The notes beneath the pieces were generated by a model. The model was not told where the DNA came from, made no database searches, and saw nothing but the letters and a program-made list of their open reading frames with translations. The position numbers and the translations under genes were made by a program. Shown here piece after piece: positions 46,072 to 54,796 of a stretch of 64,000 bases of DNA. Source of the stretch: CAYTIB01 sp964437725. Lineage in GTDB: Bacteria > UBA8248 > JACPRG01 > G963555815. Position 1 is the first letter of the stretch. Each line of letters begins with the position of its first letter. The stretch spans positions 1-64,000 of the forward strand of contig CAYTIB010000026.1 in the NCBI GenBank assembly GCA_964437725.1, in the 5' to 3' direction.

Positions 46072-47088
46072 TCAGGGATCTTGCTTGGGAATCGGGTCTA
46101 CAGGATCTTCTAGTAAACACCGGACCTTATGACCACTTTCGAGTTGGAACAGCAAAGGCTCCCTACCTCGGCAACGGTCCACACTATAAAAACATCGAGG
46201 ATCAAACTTACATCCTGGGGGGATACGATAGAGGCTGGGGACGATACCTGGAATCTCCTGAAGCTGACCGCTGCGATCCGTGTCAATTCGGGGAACCGCC
46301 TCGAGTAAACCCTGCGTATATGGGTGTCTCGGTTTCATGAATATCTGATCAGCACTCCCCTCTTCGACCATCACACCCGCATACATTACCGCCACTCGAG
46401 TCGCCATCTCAGCCACAACGCCAAGATCGTGTGTAATCAAAATAATGGCCGTTCCAAAGTCATCCTGAAGACGTCGCATAAGATCCAGAATCTGCGCCTG
46501 GATAGTCACATCCAGGGCGGTAGTTGGCTCATCCGCAATCAGAATCTTTGGGTTGCACGAAAGAGCCATAGCGATCATTGCCCGCTGGCGCATTCCTCCC
46601 GAAAACTGATGAGGATACTCAAGAGCCCGCTGCGCTGGATCGGGGATCCCTACCTTGTCAAGCATCTCCACCGCCTTGGCCCAGGCATCGCGTTTACTCA
46701 GCCGTTGATGAAGGATTATAGATTCAACGATTTGGTAACCAACCGTGAAAACAGGGTTCAAGGATGTCATAGGTTCTTGAAAAATCATTGAGATTTCATT
46801 GCCCCTAATACTCCGAATCTCCTGATCTGATAGGGTTAGAAGGTCCTTTCCCTGCAGGAGAATTTCACCACCAACTATTCTACCAGGCGGGTCAGATATT
46901 AGTCGGAGAACTGAAAGAGCGGTAACCGTCTTCCCACATCCGGATTCACCCACAACACAGAGTGTCTCCCCTTCATCTAGGGTAAGATCTACACCATCGA
47001 CAGCCCGGGCTACTCCCTCCGAGGTAAAGAAATGAGTTCGGAGTCCGTTGATTTGCAGAAGGTGAGGGCTGTCGTTAGTCACAACCAA
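46072..47088 (-). CDS. oppD: Oligopeptide/dipeptide ABC transporter ATPase, OppD/DppD type
   Basis: A 338-residue ATPase with Walker A GESGCGKT, signature FSGGMRQR, Walker B ILIADEPTTALD and the C-terminal CKFDPRCFYSVDRC segment of OppD proteins. The start is TTG at 47088 or a nearby GTG; no strong ribosome site decides. Normally it is encoded after the binding protein and two permeases, but upstream here is a 193-base gap and a methyltransferase, so the rest of the importer must be elsewhere. Confidence 0.92.
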   Translation of the reverse strand: MVVTNDSPHLLQINGLRTHFFTSEGVARAVDGVDLTLDEGETLCVVGESGCGKTVTALSVLRLISDPPGRIVGGEILLQGKDLLTLSDQEIRSIRGNEISMIFQEPMTSLNPVFTVGYQIVESIILHQRLSKRDAWAKAVEMLDKVGIPDPAQRALEYPHQFSGGMRQRAMIAMALSCNPKILIADEPTTALDVTIQAQILDLMRRLQDDFGTAIILITHDLGVVAEMATRVAVMYAGVMVEEGSADQIFMKPRHPYTQGLLEAVPRIDTDRSGQLQEIPGIVPSLYRIPPGCKFDPRCFYSVDRCRGREPLLFQLESGHKVRCLLEDPVDPIPKQDP

Positions 47089-47281
47089 GTTTGAAATCCC
47101 CCGTTATACCGGATGTCCGATATTCTTTCAGAAACTAGATTCAGGTGAGGGTCAACACTAGCGCCAAAGCGTCGTCGACACCCGGGTCACAATCTATCTC
47201 AAGAGGTGCCGGACACCCATGCCCCGAACTCAATCAGCAGTGCAGAAATTCAGAAAGGACTCGTCAGATATCGTAGGAAGG

Positions 47282-47842
47282 TTATTTGTCATTGAGGCAA
47301 AGCACACCTTTCCAATAACCAAATATATTGACACGCTCTACCCGTTCAACCTTAAGGTCATTTTCTTCTATCAAATCCCATAAATCCAAGTTTGAATTCC
47401 ACCCCATTTTATTCCACATTCCATTGGAAAGCTCTTCCAGTCGGGCCAGTATTGGATTCTGACTCTTAAAGTGGTTGAGAAACACAATTCGACCCCCGGG
47501 TCTACAAACTCGCTTCATTTCTCTAACCAATGCATTGGCATCTGGAACAACACTCGCGACGTAAGCCGCCGATACGCAATCGAAGGTATCATCTCGAAAA
47601 CTGATGTTACACGCATCTTGCGTAATCAATGCGACATCCTGGAGGCCAAGCTTCTCGATTTTTTTTGCAGCCTGGGCCAACATCTTCTCAGATATATCCA
47701 TGGCAAAAACCTGGCAAAAACCGGGAAAGAGGGGAAGTGACAATCCCGTACCCGCGCCTACGTCCAAGATCCGCTCCCCGGGACGAATATTGAGAAGTTC
47801 TACCGAAACCTCTCGGCCCTCGGAAAAAATCTTCTTGAACAA
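47282..47842 (-). CDS. Class I SAM-dependent methyltransferase with uncertain 5' end
   Basis: A methyltransferase with motif I ILDVGAGTGLSLPLFP near residue 25, VFAMDISEKML, DTFDCVSAAYVASVVPD and CRPGGRIVFLNH. The first canonical start, TTG at 47842, gives 186 residues. However, the frame continues upstream to 47881 as IKIYSRYSSFYDI, which matches the usual N-terminus of this family (related to phosphatidylethanolamine methyltransferases). That part has no ATG, GTG or TTG; only ATA or ATT codons at 47881 and 47875 could start it. Either a rare start codon is used or the start was lost by mutation. Confidence 0.78.
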   Translation of the reverse strand: MFKKIFSEGREVSVELLNIRPGERILDVGAGTGLSLPLFPGFCQVFAMDISEKMLAQAAKKIEKLGLQDVALITQDACNISFRDDTFDCVSAAYVASVVPDANALVREMKRVCRPGGRIVFLNHFKSQNPILARLEELSNGMWNKMGWNSNLDLWDLIEENDLKVERVERVNIFGYWKGVLCLNDK

Positions 47843-48162
47843 AATGTCATAAAAGGACGAGTACCTAGAGTAAATCTTTATGACTGCATTTGTATTGATA
47901 GCTTAGGTTATCCTATAGCAGCGGTCCGTTGTTCGAAGCCAAAAATCGCAACCCTCAGCACCTTGGCCTGGTCAAGGTGGACTTTAGTGAATTTGCTACT
48001 TACAGTCAAGATCTATGAAGAAGCCTGTACCCATTAGAGATAATTGAATATATTGAATATGGAAGGTGGACGACTTAATTGACCGCCCAACAAGGGATAA
48101 ACACACAAAACCTTATTATAAGGTGCCTACAGGATATTGATGGATTTTGCCAAAGTCCCTGA
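47843..48162. other. 320-base gap holding the likely methyltransferase N-terminus and a palindrome
   Basis: Bases 47843-47881 probably belong to the methyltransferase on the minus strand. CCTTATTATAAGG at 48111-48123 is a perfect 13-base palindrome, 52 bases before the lipoprotein frame, and may be a regulator site or part of a promoter. TTGAATATATTGAATATGG near 48044-48062 is a short direct repeat. Otherwise nothing is seen. Confidence 0.35.
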
Positions 48163-48174
48163 TTGGACAATGAA

Positions 48175-49419
48175 ATGCCAAAAAAGATAAGAAGATATAT
48201 CGCTACATCCTTGATTCGCCAATCTTATCCGCCTGAAAGAACTTTCTCTGAATATACCGTGAGTCAAATATTACAGGTGTTTTTCTGCATAATAGCGATT
48301 AGTTGCGCTATCAGTGCCTGCGCCGGGAAACCAATATTAGAAAAAAAACAGAAGAAGTGGATCAGAGTCCCAGGAACTTTTCAGAGCGTGGAAATGGCTA
48401 CCGCCGAACTTGCGCAAACCTTATGGAATGAAAAAAAGAAATTCGAACTAGGACGAGGTCAAAAGCGCTTCGCCCCAACAACCCAAATCGCCATAGGCAG
48501 CATAATAAATGCCAAAGGATACAGAACTCTGCTATCTCAACGATTCGAAAATGGATTTGCAAAAAGTCTTGAGAAAATCACCGGACACTCGGCATTTCCG
48601 AGAAAACTAATAACCGCTTGGGAAGAAGAGCTAACGATGAAAGGGGTCGGGGGTCAAATTAAAACAGGACCCTTTAACCCCCGTCTTAGTTTCCGCGCTG
48701 CCGCCCTCAGTGGCGTTGATACCCTTGTGAAGGCAAGATATCAAATACGCGGGAACCATATCGTAGTTAGTGCCGAACTTCACCGGTTGACATCAACCCT
48801 CCCGGAAGGAACTCTGATCGTTGCAAGGGGCCAGGTAAATCTCTCCCTGAATTTTATTGAGATTGCTGAATTAATCGGCCGCATCCCATCCCGAAAACGT
48901 AATATCCTTCCTGTAACTCCGAAGGATTGGACCTGGAACCCATTGAGTGTTTGGTACGAAAGAATCGGAGCCGACGGTCAGCGCCACAGGGGACTTGGTG
49001 GTGCGAATATAAGGACCTCCACAACCTATCTGATTAGTTTTCTCCCAACGCAAAAAATCTACGTTCTGGTCCTGCGTATAACGAGCGAAGGCAAAGCTCA
49101 GGTCATCTTTCCCAAACGGGATGCAAATATAAGTGAACATATTGAGAAAGGCCGGCGATACGGTATCCCTGGAAGGCTATCTCCATCATCGGAATGGGTT
49201 TCAGCTTATGTATTCTTTGCTAAAGAGGCCTTCCTGTATAAAAGGGATATCTTCCCAGCGGTTCAAAAACTGTTAAGGCAGATAAAGCAGGGTTCCATCG
49301 TCGGTCCCGATCAAACAAATCTGGCGCTCCCCATCGGAATCTTTCAAAGGCGGTTATGGTTCACAAAATCCAGAGCTTCTCTGCGAATCCCTCCTAATAT
49401 CTCCAAAGCCAAACATTAA
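48175..49419 (+). CDS. Lipoprotein with C-terminal DUF4384 domain
   Basis: About 414 residues from the ATG at 48175; TTG at 48163 is an alternative, and GTG at 48259 would give a short signal peptide. A hydrophobic segment ends in a lipobox ISAC followed by Ala-Gly. The middle part (about 80-250) resembles FlgO-like proteins that sum up lipoprotein activity terms, and YVLVLRITSEGKAQVIFP near 300 is the DUF4384 signature. Such proteins are found in secretion, motility or surveillance roles in the envelope, with no defined reaction. No strong ribosome site is visible. Confidence 0.68.
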   Translation: MPKKIRRYIATSLIRQSYPPERTFSEYTVSQILQVFFCIIAISCAISACAGKPILEKKQKKWIRVPGTFQSVEMATAELAQTLWNEKKKFELGRGQKRFAPTTQIAIGSIINAKGYRTLLSQRFENGFAKSLEKITGHSAFPRKLITAWEEELTMKGVGGQIKTGPFNPRLSFRAAALSGVDTLVKARYQIRGNHIVVSAELHRLTSTLPEGTLIVARGQVNLSLNFIEIAELIGRIPSRKRNILPVTPKDWTWNPLSVWYERIGADGQRHRGLGGANIRTSTTYLISFLPTQKIYVLVLRITSEGKAQVIFPKRDANISEHIEKGRRYGIPGRLSPSSEWVSAYVFFAKEAFLYKRDIFPAVQKLLRQIKQGSIVGPDQTNLALPIGIFQRRLWFTKSRASLRIPPNISKAKH

Positions 49420-49498
49420 CGGGCCCGCAGAACCTGACTCCGCGCTTTTAGGGAGCATTACAAAAAGGAGAAATGGATGTCGCCCACAGAAGCAATCA

Positions 49499-49759
49499 TT
49501 AGACATCCTCGCCCTGAAAAGCTGACCGAATCAAAGTTCGGATCTCTTCCTCGTTGAGTTCATGGATCTGTGCAAACGATAGGAAAAGGGAGTCCTCTCG
49601 TTCGTTCGATGAACGCCCTGTCAAGTTAAACCCGGACTTTGCGAAGTGGTACCGGATATCCGTCGCTGCTGCGCCAGGAACAGGGTCAACCAGGATTCGA
49701 CTCAATTTCTCAGCCGCTTTTTTACTTTCTTGACCGGGAACTCTCAGATCCAATTTCAT
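49499..49759 (-). CDS. Small conserved-looking hypothetical protein
   Basis: An 86-residue acidic soluble protein with an AAAGGG site before ATG. It has alternating charged helices (KKAAEKLSRIL; LNEEEIRTLIRSAF) and no Cys. Composition and codon use look like the neighbouring genes. I do not recognise the family. It stands alone on the minus strand, convergent with the lipoprotein gene. Confidence 0.5.
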   Translation of the reverse strand: MKLDLRVPGQESKKAAEKLSRILVDPVPGAAATDIRYHFAKSGFNLTGRSSNEREDSLFLSFAQIHELNEEEIRTLIRSAFQGEDV

Positions 49760-50091
49760 CGCCCTTTCTGGTTTGAAGTCACACCATGTTTAGTGTGAGC
49801 AAGACCTTGGAATGTGTCAACCGAAACTTGCCTAACTGCCTAAATATCTTAATTCGGAAACTACTACCTTGGCTTCCCCCCGTCATAAACAGTTTCCATT
49901 GACACGATCTGACCCCTCTGTTAGCCTCGGGTCCGGAATCATCATGCAGCTCGTATCAATCACAGCTGTAACGTTTAACTGGTGAACTTCATTTTTGGGA
50001 GAGCGGAGAGCAACCTCTTCGCAAGGTAAACCGGGATAGCCTTTATAGTGCTGAGAGCAACAAGCATTCCCCTTTGACATGAGAGTCAGAT
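49760..50091. other. 332-base gap between divergent genes, nothing recognised
   Basis: This divergent region should hold promoters for the small protein and the flavin reductase, but no clear -35/-10 pair, repeat or RNA gene stands out. A 100-residue frame on the minus strand that overlaps the flavin reductase is judged spurious. Confidence 0.3.
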
Positions 50092-50709
50092 GTGGACATT
50101 GACCCCACTGGACAAACAGGACGTGAGAATTACAAATTACTGAGCGGAATGGTTGTGCCCCGTCCGATCGCTTTCGTAACAACACTTAGCCGGAACGGTG
50201 TTCTAAACGGGGCACCTTTCGCCTACTTTAATGCTATCGGCAACGATCCGCCAATGGTAATGTTTTCTCCCACCTATCAAGGGGCGGAAAAGCCCGAATT
50301 CTCTGGTGAAAAGGTCAAGAAAGACACACTGCGGAATGTCGAGGAGACAGGGGAATTTGTTGTGAGCATAGTGACCGAGGACATCGGTGATGCCATAAAC
50401 ATCTGCGCAGGATCTTTTGAGTCAAACGTCAACGAGTTGGATAAGGCCGGACTGGCAACGATCCCTAGCAAGGTTGTTCAACCACCCCGCGTGGCTGAGT
50501 CTCCAGGCTCCCTAGAATGCAAGGTTGAACAAATCGTCGATCTTGGAAGTCACAACCTTGTTATTGGCCGCGTGGTCATGTTTCACATTCGAGACGATCT
50601 ATACACGGACGGAACCATCAACGTTCACGAACTTCGGCCAATTGCTCGGCTTTCAAAAAATTATTATACAAGGTGCCAAGAAATCTTCGAGATGACCCGG
50701 CCAAGCTAG
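50092..50709 (+). CDS. Flavin reductase-like FMN-binding protein
   Basis: A 205-residue protein of the flavin reductase-like domain family (RutF/HpaC-like). VVPRPIAFVTTLSRNGVLNGAPFAYFNAIGNDPPMVMFS near the start (in short blocks VPRPIAFV and NGAPFAYF) is the conserved FMN pocket; NVEETGEFVVSIV and the SNVDE-like region follow. GTG start. It could supply reduced flavin to the LLM-type monooxygenase at 53655. It is convergent with the RidA pair. Confidence 0.88.
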   Translation: MDIDPTGQTGRENYKLLSGMVVPRPIAFVTTLSRNGVLNGAPFAYFNAIGNDPPMVMFSPTYQGAEKPEFSGEKVKKDTLRNVEETGEFVVSIVTEDIGDAINICAGSFESNVNELDKAGLATIPSKVVQPPRVAESPGSLECKVEQIVDLGSHNLVIGRVVMFHIRDDLYTDGTINVHELRPIARLSKNYYTRCQEIFEMTRPS

Positions 50710-50807
50710 TTCGGAAAACCAAAAGCCCCCAACTGTAAATCTTGATTTTTATACCCGCTCACCAGACTCGTAGGGCCCTGGCAACCTTTGTTTCTAACGT
50801 CGGCAAT

Positions 50808-51215
50808 CTATCTAACTGCAGTCGCGTCAATTTCGATAAGGTAATCCTCGTGGTAGAGACTCGTAATGAAAATCAATGTGCTAATAGGATACTGGCCATC
50901 GGAAAACATCGCCGGGAATATTTTCTTTCGAAGCTCTGTAAACTTGTCACGATCTTCACGTCTTGTCATGAAAACGTTGAACTTCACAACGCTTGGCCAA
51001 CCCATCCCGTAATCATCCAAAACCTCTCCAATGGCATCAAAACAAGCCTGAGCCTGAGCTTCAAAGTCATCTAAACCACCTACAGTTCTGCCGTCTTTAT
51101 CCACCGGGAATTGGCCTGCAATGTAAAGGGTTTCCTTTGCGTCGGTCAATACAGAGTTGGAGTAGGGTGCAACCGGCTTGGCAACGGAACTCGGATTACG
51201 TACGTCCTTAGGCAT
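50808..51215 (-). CDS. RidA-family protein (tandem copy A)
   Basis: A 135-residue RidA/YjgF-fold protein. The frame opens at 51290, but ATG at 51215 behind GGGGGTG gives the normal family length and start (PVAPYSNSV, LYIAGQFPVD). The position of the conserved Arg that makes RidA an imine deaminase (P-x-R-x-C in the family) reads YPISTL here, so the Arg is replaced by Ser. It therefore belongs to a divergent Rid group, perhaps like RutC-type catabolic proteins. 46 bases separate it from copy B. Confidence 0.88.
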   Translation of the reverse strand: MPKDVRNPSSVAKPVAPYSNSVLTDAKETLYIAGQFPVDKDGRTVGGLDDFEAQAQACFDAIGEVLDDYGMGWPSVVKFNVFMTRREDRDKFTELRKKIFPAMFSDGQYPISTLIFITSLYHEDYLIEIDATAVR

Positions 51216-51261
51216 ATTCACCCCCAGTTCAAGTCGGAAAGACTCATCTCTACAACAAGGG

Positions 51262-51666
51262 CTAGCGGACAGCGATAGCTTCAATCTCAATCAAAAACTC
51301 TTCCCTGTACAGACCAGAAATAAAGAGTAGGGTGCTAATAGGGTAATCTCCATTTGGAAACCATTGAGAAAACAACTCCTCTCTTAAGGATGTAATAGCC
51401 TCCCTATCCTCCCGCCGAACCATAAACACATTCAATTTGGCCACATTATTCCAATCCATGCTGTCGGCCTTCAGAATTTTTGTAAGCAGGTCAAAAACAC
51501 ACCTTGCCTGAGTCTCAAAATCTCCAATACCAACGGTATTGCCGTCTTGGTCGATTGGAACCTGACCGGCTAGAAAAAGAACCTCATTTCCGGTCGTCTT
51601 GATTGCATGCGAATAAGGAGCCACTGGGGCACCAATAGTTGCGGGATTGATAGCATTTCTGGTCAT
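51262..51666 (-). CDS. RidA-family protein (tandem copy B)
   Basis: A 134-residue paralogue of the next gene, with APVAPYSHAIKT, LFLAGQVPID, FMVRREDREAI and YPISTLLFISGL. The catalytic Arg is again replaced by Ser. An AAAGGA site precedes the ATG. The two copies differ in many positions but keep the same motifs, so both are likely functional, possibly as mixed trimers. It lies 68 bases after the FAD oxidoreductase on the same strand. Confidence 0.88.
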   Translation of the reverse strand: MTRNAINPATIGAPVAPYSHAIKTTGNEVLFLAGQVPIDQDGNTVGIGDFETQARCVFDLLTKILKADSMDWNNVAKLNVFMVRREDREAITSLREELFSQWFPNGDYPISTLLFISGLYREEFLIEIEAIAVR

Positions 51667-51734
51667 CTGTCATTCCTTTCTCCCGGAGGAAAATTTTGGA
51701 AAAATAAACTTCCGAAAATATCGCTACCGGGATA

Positions 51735-53324
51735 TCAACCAAGTACCGGTTCAGAAATTGGGGTCCACCACTTCTTAACTCCAAGATCATCCGCAATAAC
51801 TCCCGCAGCATTGTATCCAGCAGCCCCGTTGATCGATCCTCCCACGTGGTTTCCCGATCCAGCCATATATACGCCATCTACCGGTATTCTATAGTGAGAA
51901 AGCTCTGGCGTCGGTCGGTTATAACCAACCTGATCTAGTGTATAAGCGCCTACGTGATGACTGCCGCGAATCATATTGATACAGCTTCGCTCTGTATCAA
52001 GGGGAGTAAAAAGATGTGTTCCTAATACATTTTTCTTGTCTAAGTTTGGAGCGTAGCTACGCCACACCTCCAGAAGCCTATCTGTAACCTCCTGACGATT
52101 GTTGTCCCAATACTCTGGGCCCTCATCACCGACTTCATAAGGGACAAATGGCCACCAAAAAGCAATATGCTTGCCGGAAGGAGCATAGGACGGATCAAAA
52201 ATTGAGTTACAGGCCCCATTACCCATAGGAAATGGCGGGAACTCACCGTGAATCGTCGCCTCAAAATTTTTCTCTAGGGTTTTTTCGTCACCAACACCCT
52301 GGAACATATTGAATGCCTGGTTCAAATCAGGTTCAAACTTGGCGGCTAAATATGCCGGCGGCTCGTTTAAGGCTAGATGAAGCGTGCAAATAGCGTGTGG
52401 CGAGGGCTTGAAGTTGCGCAACTTTTCTGAGATTTCCGGGCCAAATCCATCTTCCCCAACCATACGGAGTGTCTGCGGTGGGTCAACCGTGCTGACGACA
52501 AATTCATTCGCTTCAATAACGGACCCGTCCTCAAGCCGAACACCTGTAACTTTGCCACTCTTATGGGTAATTGCAGAGACGTGAACCCCTTGCTTGATTT
52601 CGCCCCCGTTTTTTCTGAAAACCTCTGAGAGAACGTTAGCAAACTGAACCGATCCACCCCTCACTAGAGAAAACCGATCCATCCTTGAAAAAACACGGGG
52701 AAAGAACGAACCAGTTCCCGGGTCGTTTTCTAATGCAAGGATATGGAACCATAGTTTAAACAGCGTACGAACGTGGGCATTTTCGAAATTCTTTTCGACA
52801 GCTTCGTACATCGTCATCTGGTTGTAAGCTTTTACTTGTTCTCCTAGCCTACCGTTGAGCCGATCAGACATCTCCGCTGGAGGAAGTGGACAAGTAAACA
52901 TAGAAGAAGTTATAAAATCCCGCATCCCCAGGGTGAAATTTGCATGAAGTTCCCTGTAGCTTTCAGCATCCTTTTCCGAGAAACGGGCAATAGATGCTGC
53001 TGTTTTCTCAGGGTCTTGGTGAATACACAAACCGGTTCCGTCGGGGAACGCAATTCCGTGTTGAACAGGCGGGAAAGTAATTTCGAATCCGTTTTTTGCC
53101 AGTTCTAGATCCGAGTAATAGGGCGTCAGCTCCACACCCATAAAGAAGTTGGCGTGCAAATTGTGGTGAAATCCAGGAAGAATGGCCTCCTCAGTTAGAA
53201 GACCGCCTCCGACGCGTTCGCTCCTTTCAATTACAAGAACCTTCTTTCCTGACCGTGCAAGATAGCTCCCACAAATCAGACCGTTGTGTCCACTTCCAAT
53301 GATAATCCCGTCATAAGACGTCAT
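51735..53324 (-). CDS. Phytoene-dehydrogenase-related FAD oxidoreductase
   Basis: A 529-residue FAD protein with the Rossmann motif GSGHNGLICGSYLARSG at 8-24, then ERSERVGGG, and a C-terminal MAGSGNHVGGSINGAAGYNAA that closes the FAD site. This is the PYROXD2-like branch of the carotenoid desaturase superfamily. No carotenoid genes are near, so carotenoid synthesis is unlikely; an amine or other C-C dehydrogenation is more plausible. GGGGG precedes the ATG. It heads a likely operon with the two RidA genes. Confidence 0.85.
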   Translation of the reverse strand: MTSYDGIIIGSGHNGLICGSYLARSGKKVLVIERSERVGGGLLTEEAILPGFHHNLHANFFMGVELTPYYSDLELAKNGFEITFPPVQHGIAFPDGTGLCIHQDPEKTAASIARFSEKDAESYRELHANFTLGMRDFITSSMFTCPLPPAEMSDRLNGRLGEQVKAYNQMTMYEAVEKNFENAHVRTLFKLWFHILALENDPGTGSFFPRVFSRMDRFSLVRGGSVQFANVLSEVFRKNGGEIKQGVHVSAITHKSGKVTGVRLEDGSVIEANEFVVSTVDPPQTLRMVGEDGFGPEISEKLRNFKPSPHAICTLHLALNEPPAYLAAKFEPDLNQAFNMFQGVGDEKTLEKNFEATIHGEFPPFPMGNGACNSIFDPSYAPSGKHIAFWWPFVPYEVGDEGPEYWDNNRQEVTDRLLEVWRSYAPNLDKKNVLGTHLFTPLDTERSCINMIRGSHHVGAYTLDQVGYNRPTPELSHYRIPVDGVYMAGSGNHVGGSINGAAGYNAAGVIADDLGVKKWWTPISEPVLG

Positions 53325-53654
53325 TTTTTCCCCCTCAAAAATACAGGTAGAGCTCTGGCGTATTAGTAAAGATGTGATTTTACCGGCTTATTCAATTTTA
53401 TGAAACAGGGTCTAGCTCGTTAGACTGCTTTGAGAATTTCACCATCGAAACGATTGAGGTTTGCGCAGGCACCTTGACAGAAACCCAATCAAAGAGTAGA
53501 AGAGGTCTCTTTGTTCAGTTTTCCGGTCAATATCGTCCAACTTTGCGAGGATGGAGCGTTCCGGGTCCCGTAAGCCGGCGACGTAGGAGGCATGGGCCTT
53601 CGAACCGTTCCATTGACCGGCCCACGGGGGTCGGGGGAAAAGGATTTAAACCTA
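53325..53654. other. 330-base gap between divergent genes, nothing recognised
   Basis: The frame of the downstream gene is open from 53592, but family similarity begins at the ATG at 53655. Apart from presumed promoters on both strands, which are not recognisable, nothing is seen. Confidence 0.3.
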
Positions 53655-54665
53655 ATGACAAGAATTGGTTTTGCACAAGGTTACTCACCCAAACTGAATG
53701 TTCGAGAGATGGCGGATTTCGTTAAACAAGCTGACGAGCGCGGCTATGAGATGGGGTTTTTCTCAGAAACCATTGAGGTGATGCGCGACTCAGTATCAGC
53801 AATGTCGGCCTTCGCCCTAGCCACTAAGAAGATCAACATTGGTTGCACCCAGATCGTTCGATTAAGAACACCGATTATACATGCACAAACGGTGGCCACA
53901 ATCGACGAGCTCTCAGAGGGCCGATTCATCCTGGCACCTGGAGCCTGCACGCGAACCCATGCCGTCTGGAACTCCCTTGAGGCCGAAGATCCGGTGGGAT
54001 CCCTTAAGGACTATGTCGAAGTGATTCGCAAGTTTCTCCGGGGAGAAAAACGGATTGTTTGGGAAGGAGAAACTATTAAGCTAGACCGTGCTGAGTTAGC
54101 CTGGAAGCCTTATCGGGACCACGTCCCTATGTGGGTGGCAGCGACCAGTAAAACCGGCTTGCGCTTGGCCGGTGAAATTGGTGACGGCGTCATGCTAAAC
54201 GCAATCACATCACCTGAATACATAAAAAACGCCATACAGATTTGTAAGGATTCATGCGAGGCCGCGGGAAGAGACTTTAGTAAGTTCGGGATCGGTTGCA
54301 TAATTGTATCTTCGGTCGAGGACAGCCATGATGAAGCCATCGAACAGATTCGATGGGAAGTCGCCAGTAAGTTCGATCGGATTCAAATAGATTTTAACGC
54401 CGGCCAACGCATTCGCGTCGGGGACCCATGGGTCAACAAGGAAGACTTCCCCAAATTCCGTGAAGCGGAGGAAGAGGGAGGAAAAGAGCTACTTGCCAAA
54501 ACAGTCCCAGAATCTTATGTGGAAAATCTTACAGCCTCAGGGACTCCCGAACAGGTCATGGCGAGAGTGGAAAAGTTTCGCGAAGCAGGTGTTCAGCTTC
54601 CGGTAGTTCGGCCGGCCCAGCCGCACCAAGCGCAGAGATTGCTGGATATGTTTGCTCCGAATTAA
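53655..54665 (+). CDS. LLM-class flavin-dependent oxidoreductase
   Basis: A 336-residue (beta/alpha)8 luciferase-like protein. The ATG at 53655 follows AAAAGGA and begins IGFAQGYSPK; the longer frame from 53592 adds unrelated residues. Motifs include the conserved ATIDELSEGRFILAPGA, MWVAATSKTGLRLAGEIGDG and the C-terminal FREAGVQLPVV. It resembles methylene-tetrahydromethanopterin reductase-like members that use FMN or F420. With the flavin reductase nearby, an FMN monooxygenase is the favoured reading. A strong hairpin follows. Confidence 0.88.
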   Translation: MTRIGFAQGYSPKLNVREMADFVKQADERGYEMGFFSETIEVMRDSVSAMSAFALATKKINIGCTQIVRLRTPIIHAQTVATIDELSEGRFILAPGACTRTHAVWNSLEAEDPVGSLKDYVEVIRKFLRGEKRIVWEGETIKLDRAELAWKPYRDHVPMWVAATSKTGLRLAGEIGDGVMLNAITSPEYIKNAIQICKDSCEAAGRDFSKFGIGCIIVSSVEDSHDEAIEQIRWEVASKFDRIQIDFNAGQRIRVGDPWVNKEDFPKFREAEEEGGKELLAKTVPESYVENLTASGTPEQVMARVEKFREAGVQLPVVRPAQPHQAQRLLDMFAPN

Positions 54666-54680
54666 AATCTATGAGTACAT

Positions 54681-54722
54681 TTCGGCAAGCCCCGTGCGGG
54701 ACACCGCGCGGGGCTTGCTGAA
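54681..54722. terminator. Long hairpin between convergent genes
   Basis: GCAAGCCCCG (54685-54694) pairs perfectly with CGGGGCTTGC (54709-54718); TTCG/TGAA extends the base and GCGG/CCGC extends the tip. It lies 15 bases after the LLM gene and 74 bases after the convergent amidohydrolase. No T-run follows on either strand, so it may act as a bidirectional or mRNA-end stem. Confidence 0.6.
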
Positions 54723-54796
54723 AAAAGTTCCCTGACCTCCAGTGCAATCAACAAAAATCAAATTTTATTTGAAACTTTCTTCAAAATTTACTCTTT

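Noticed and set aside
49883..50185. A 100-residue minus-strand frame before the flavin reductase
   Set aside because: It overlaps the conserved N-terminus of the flavin reductase and resembles no protein.
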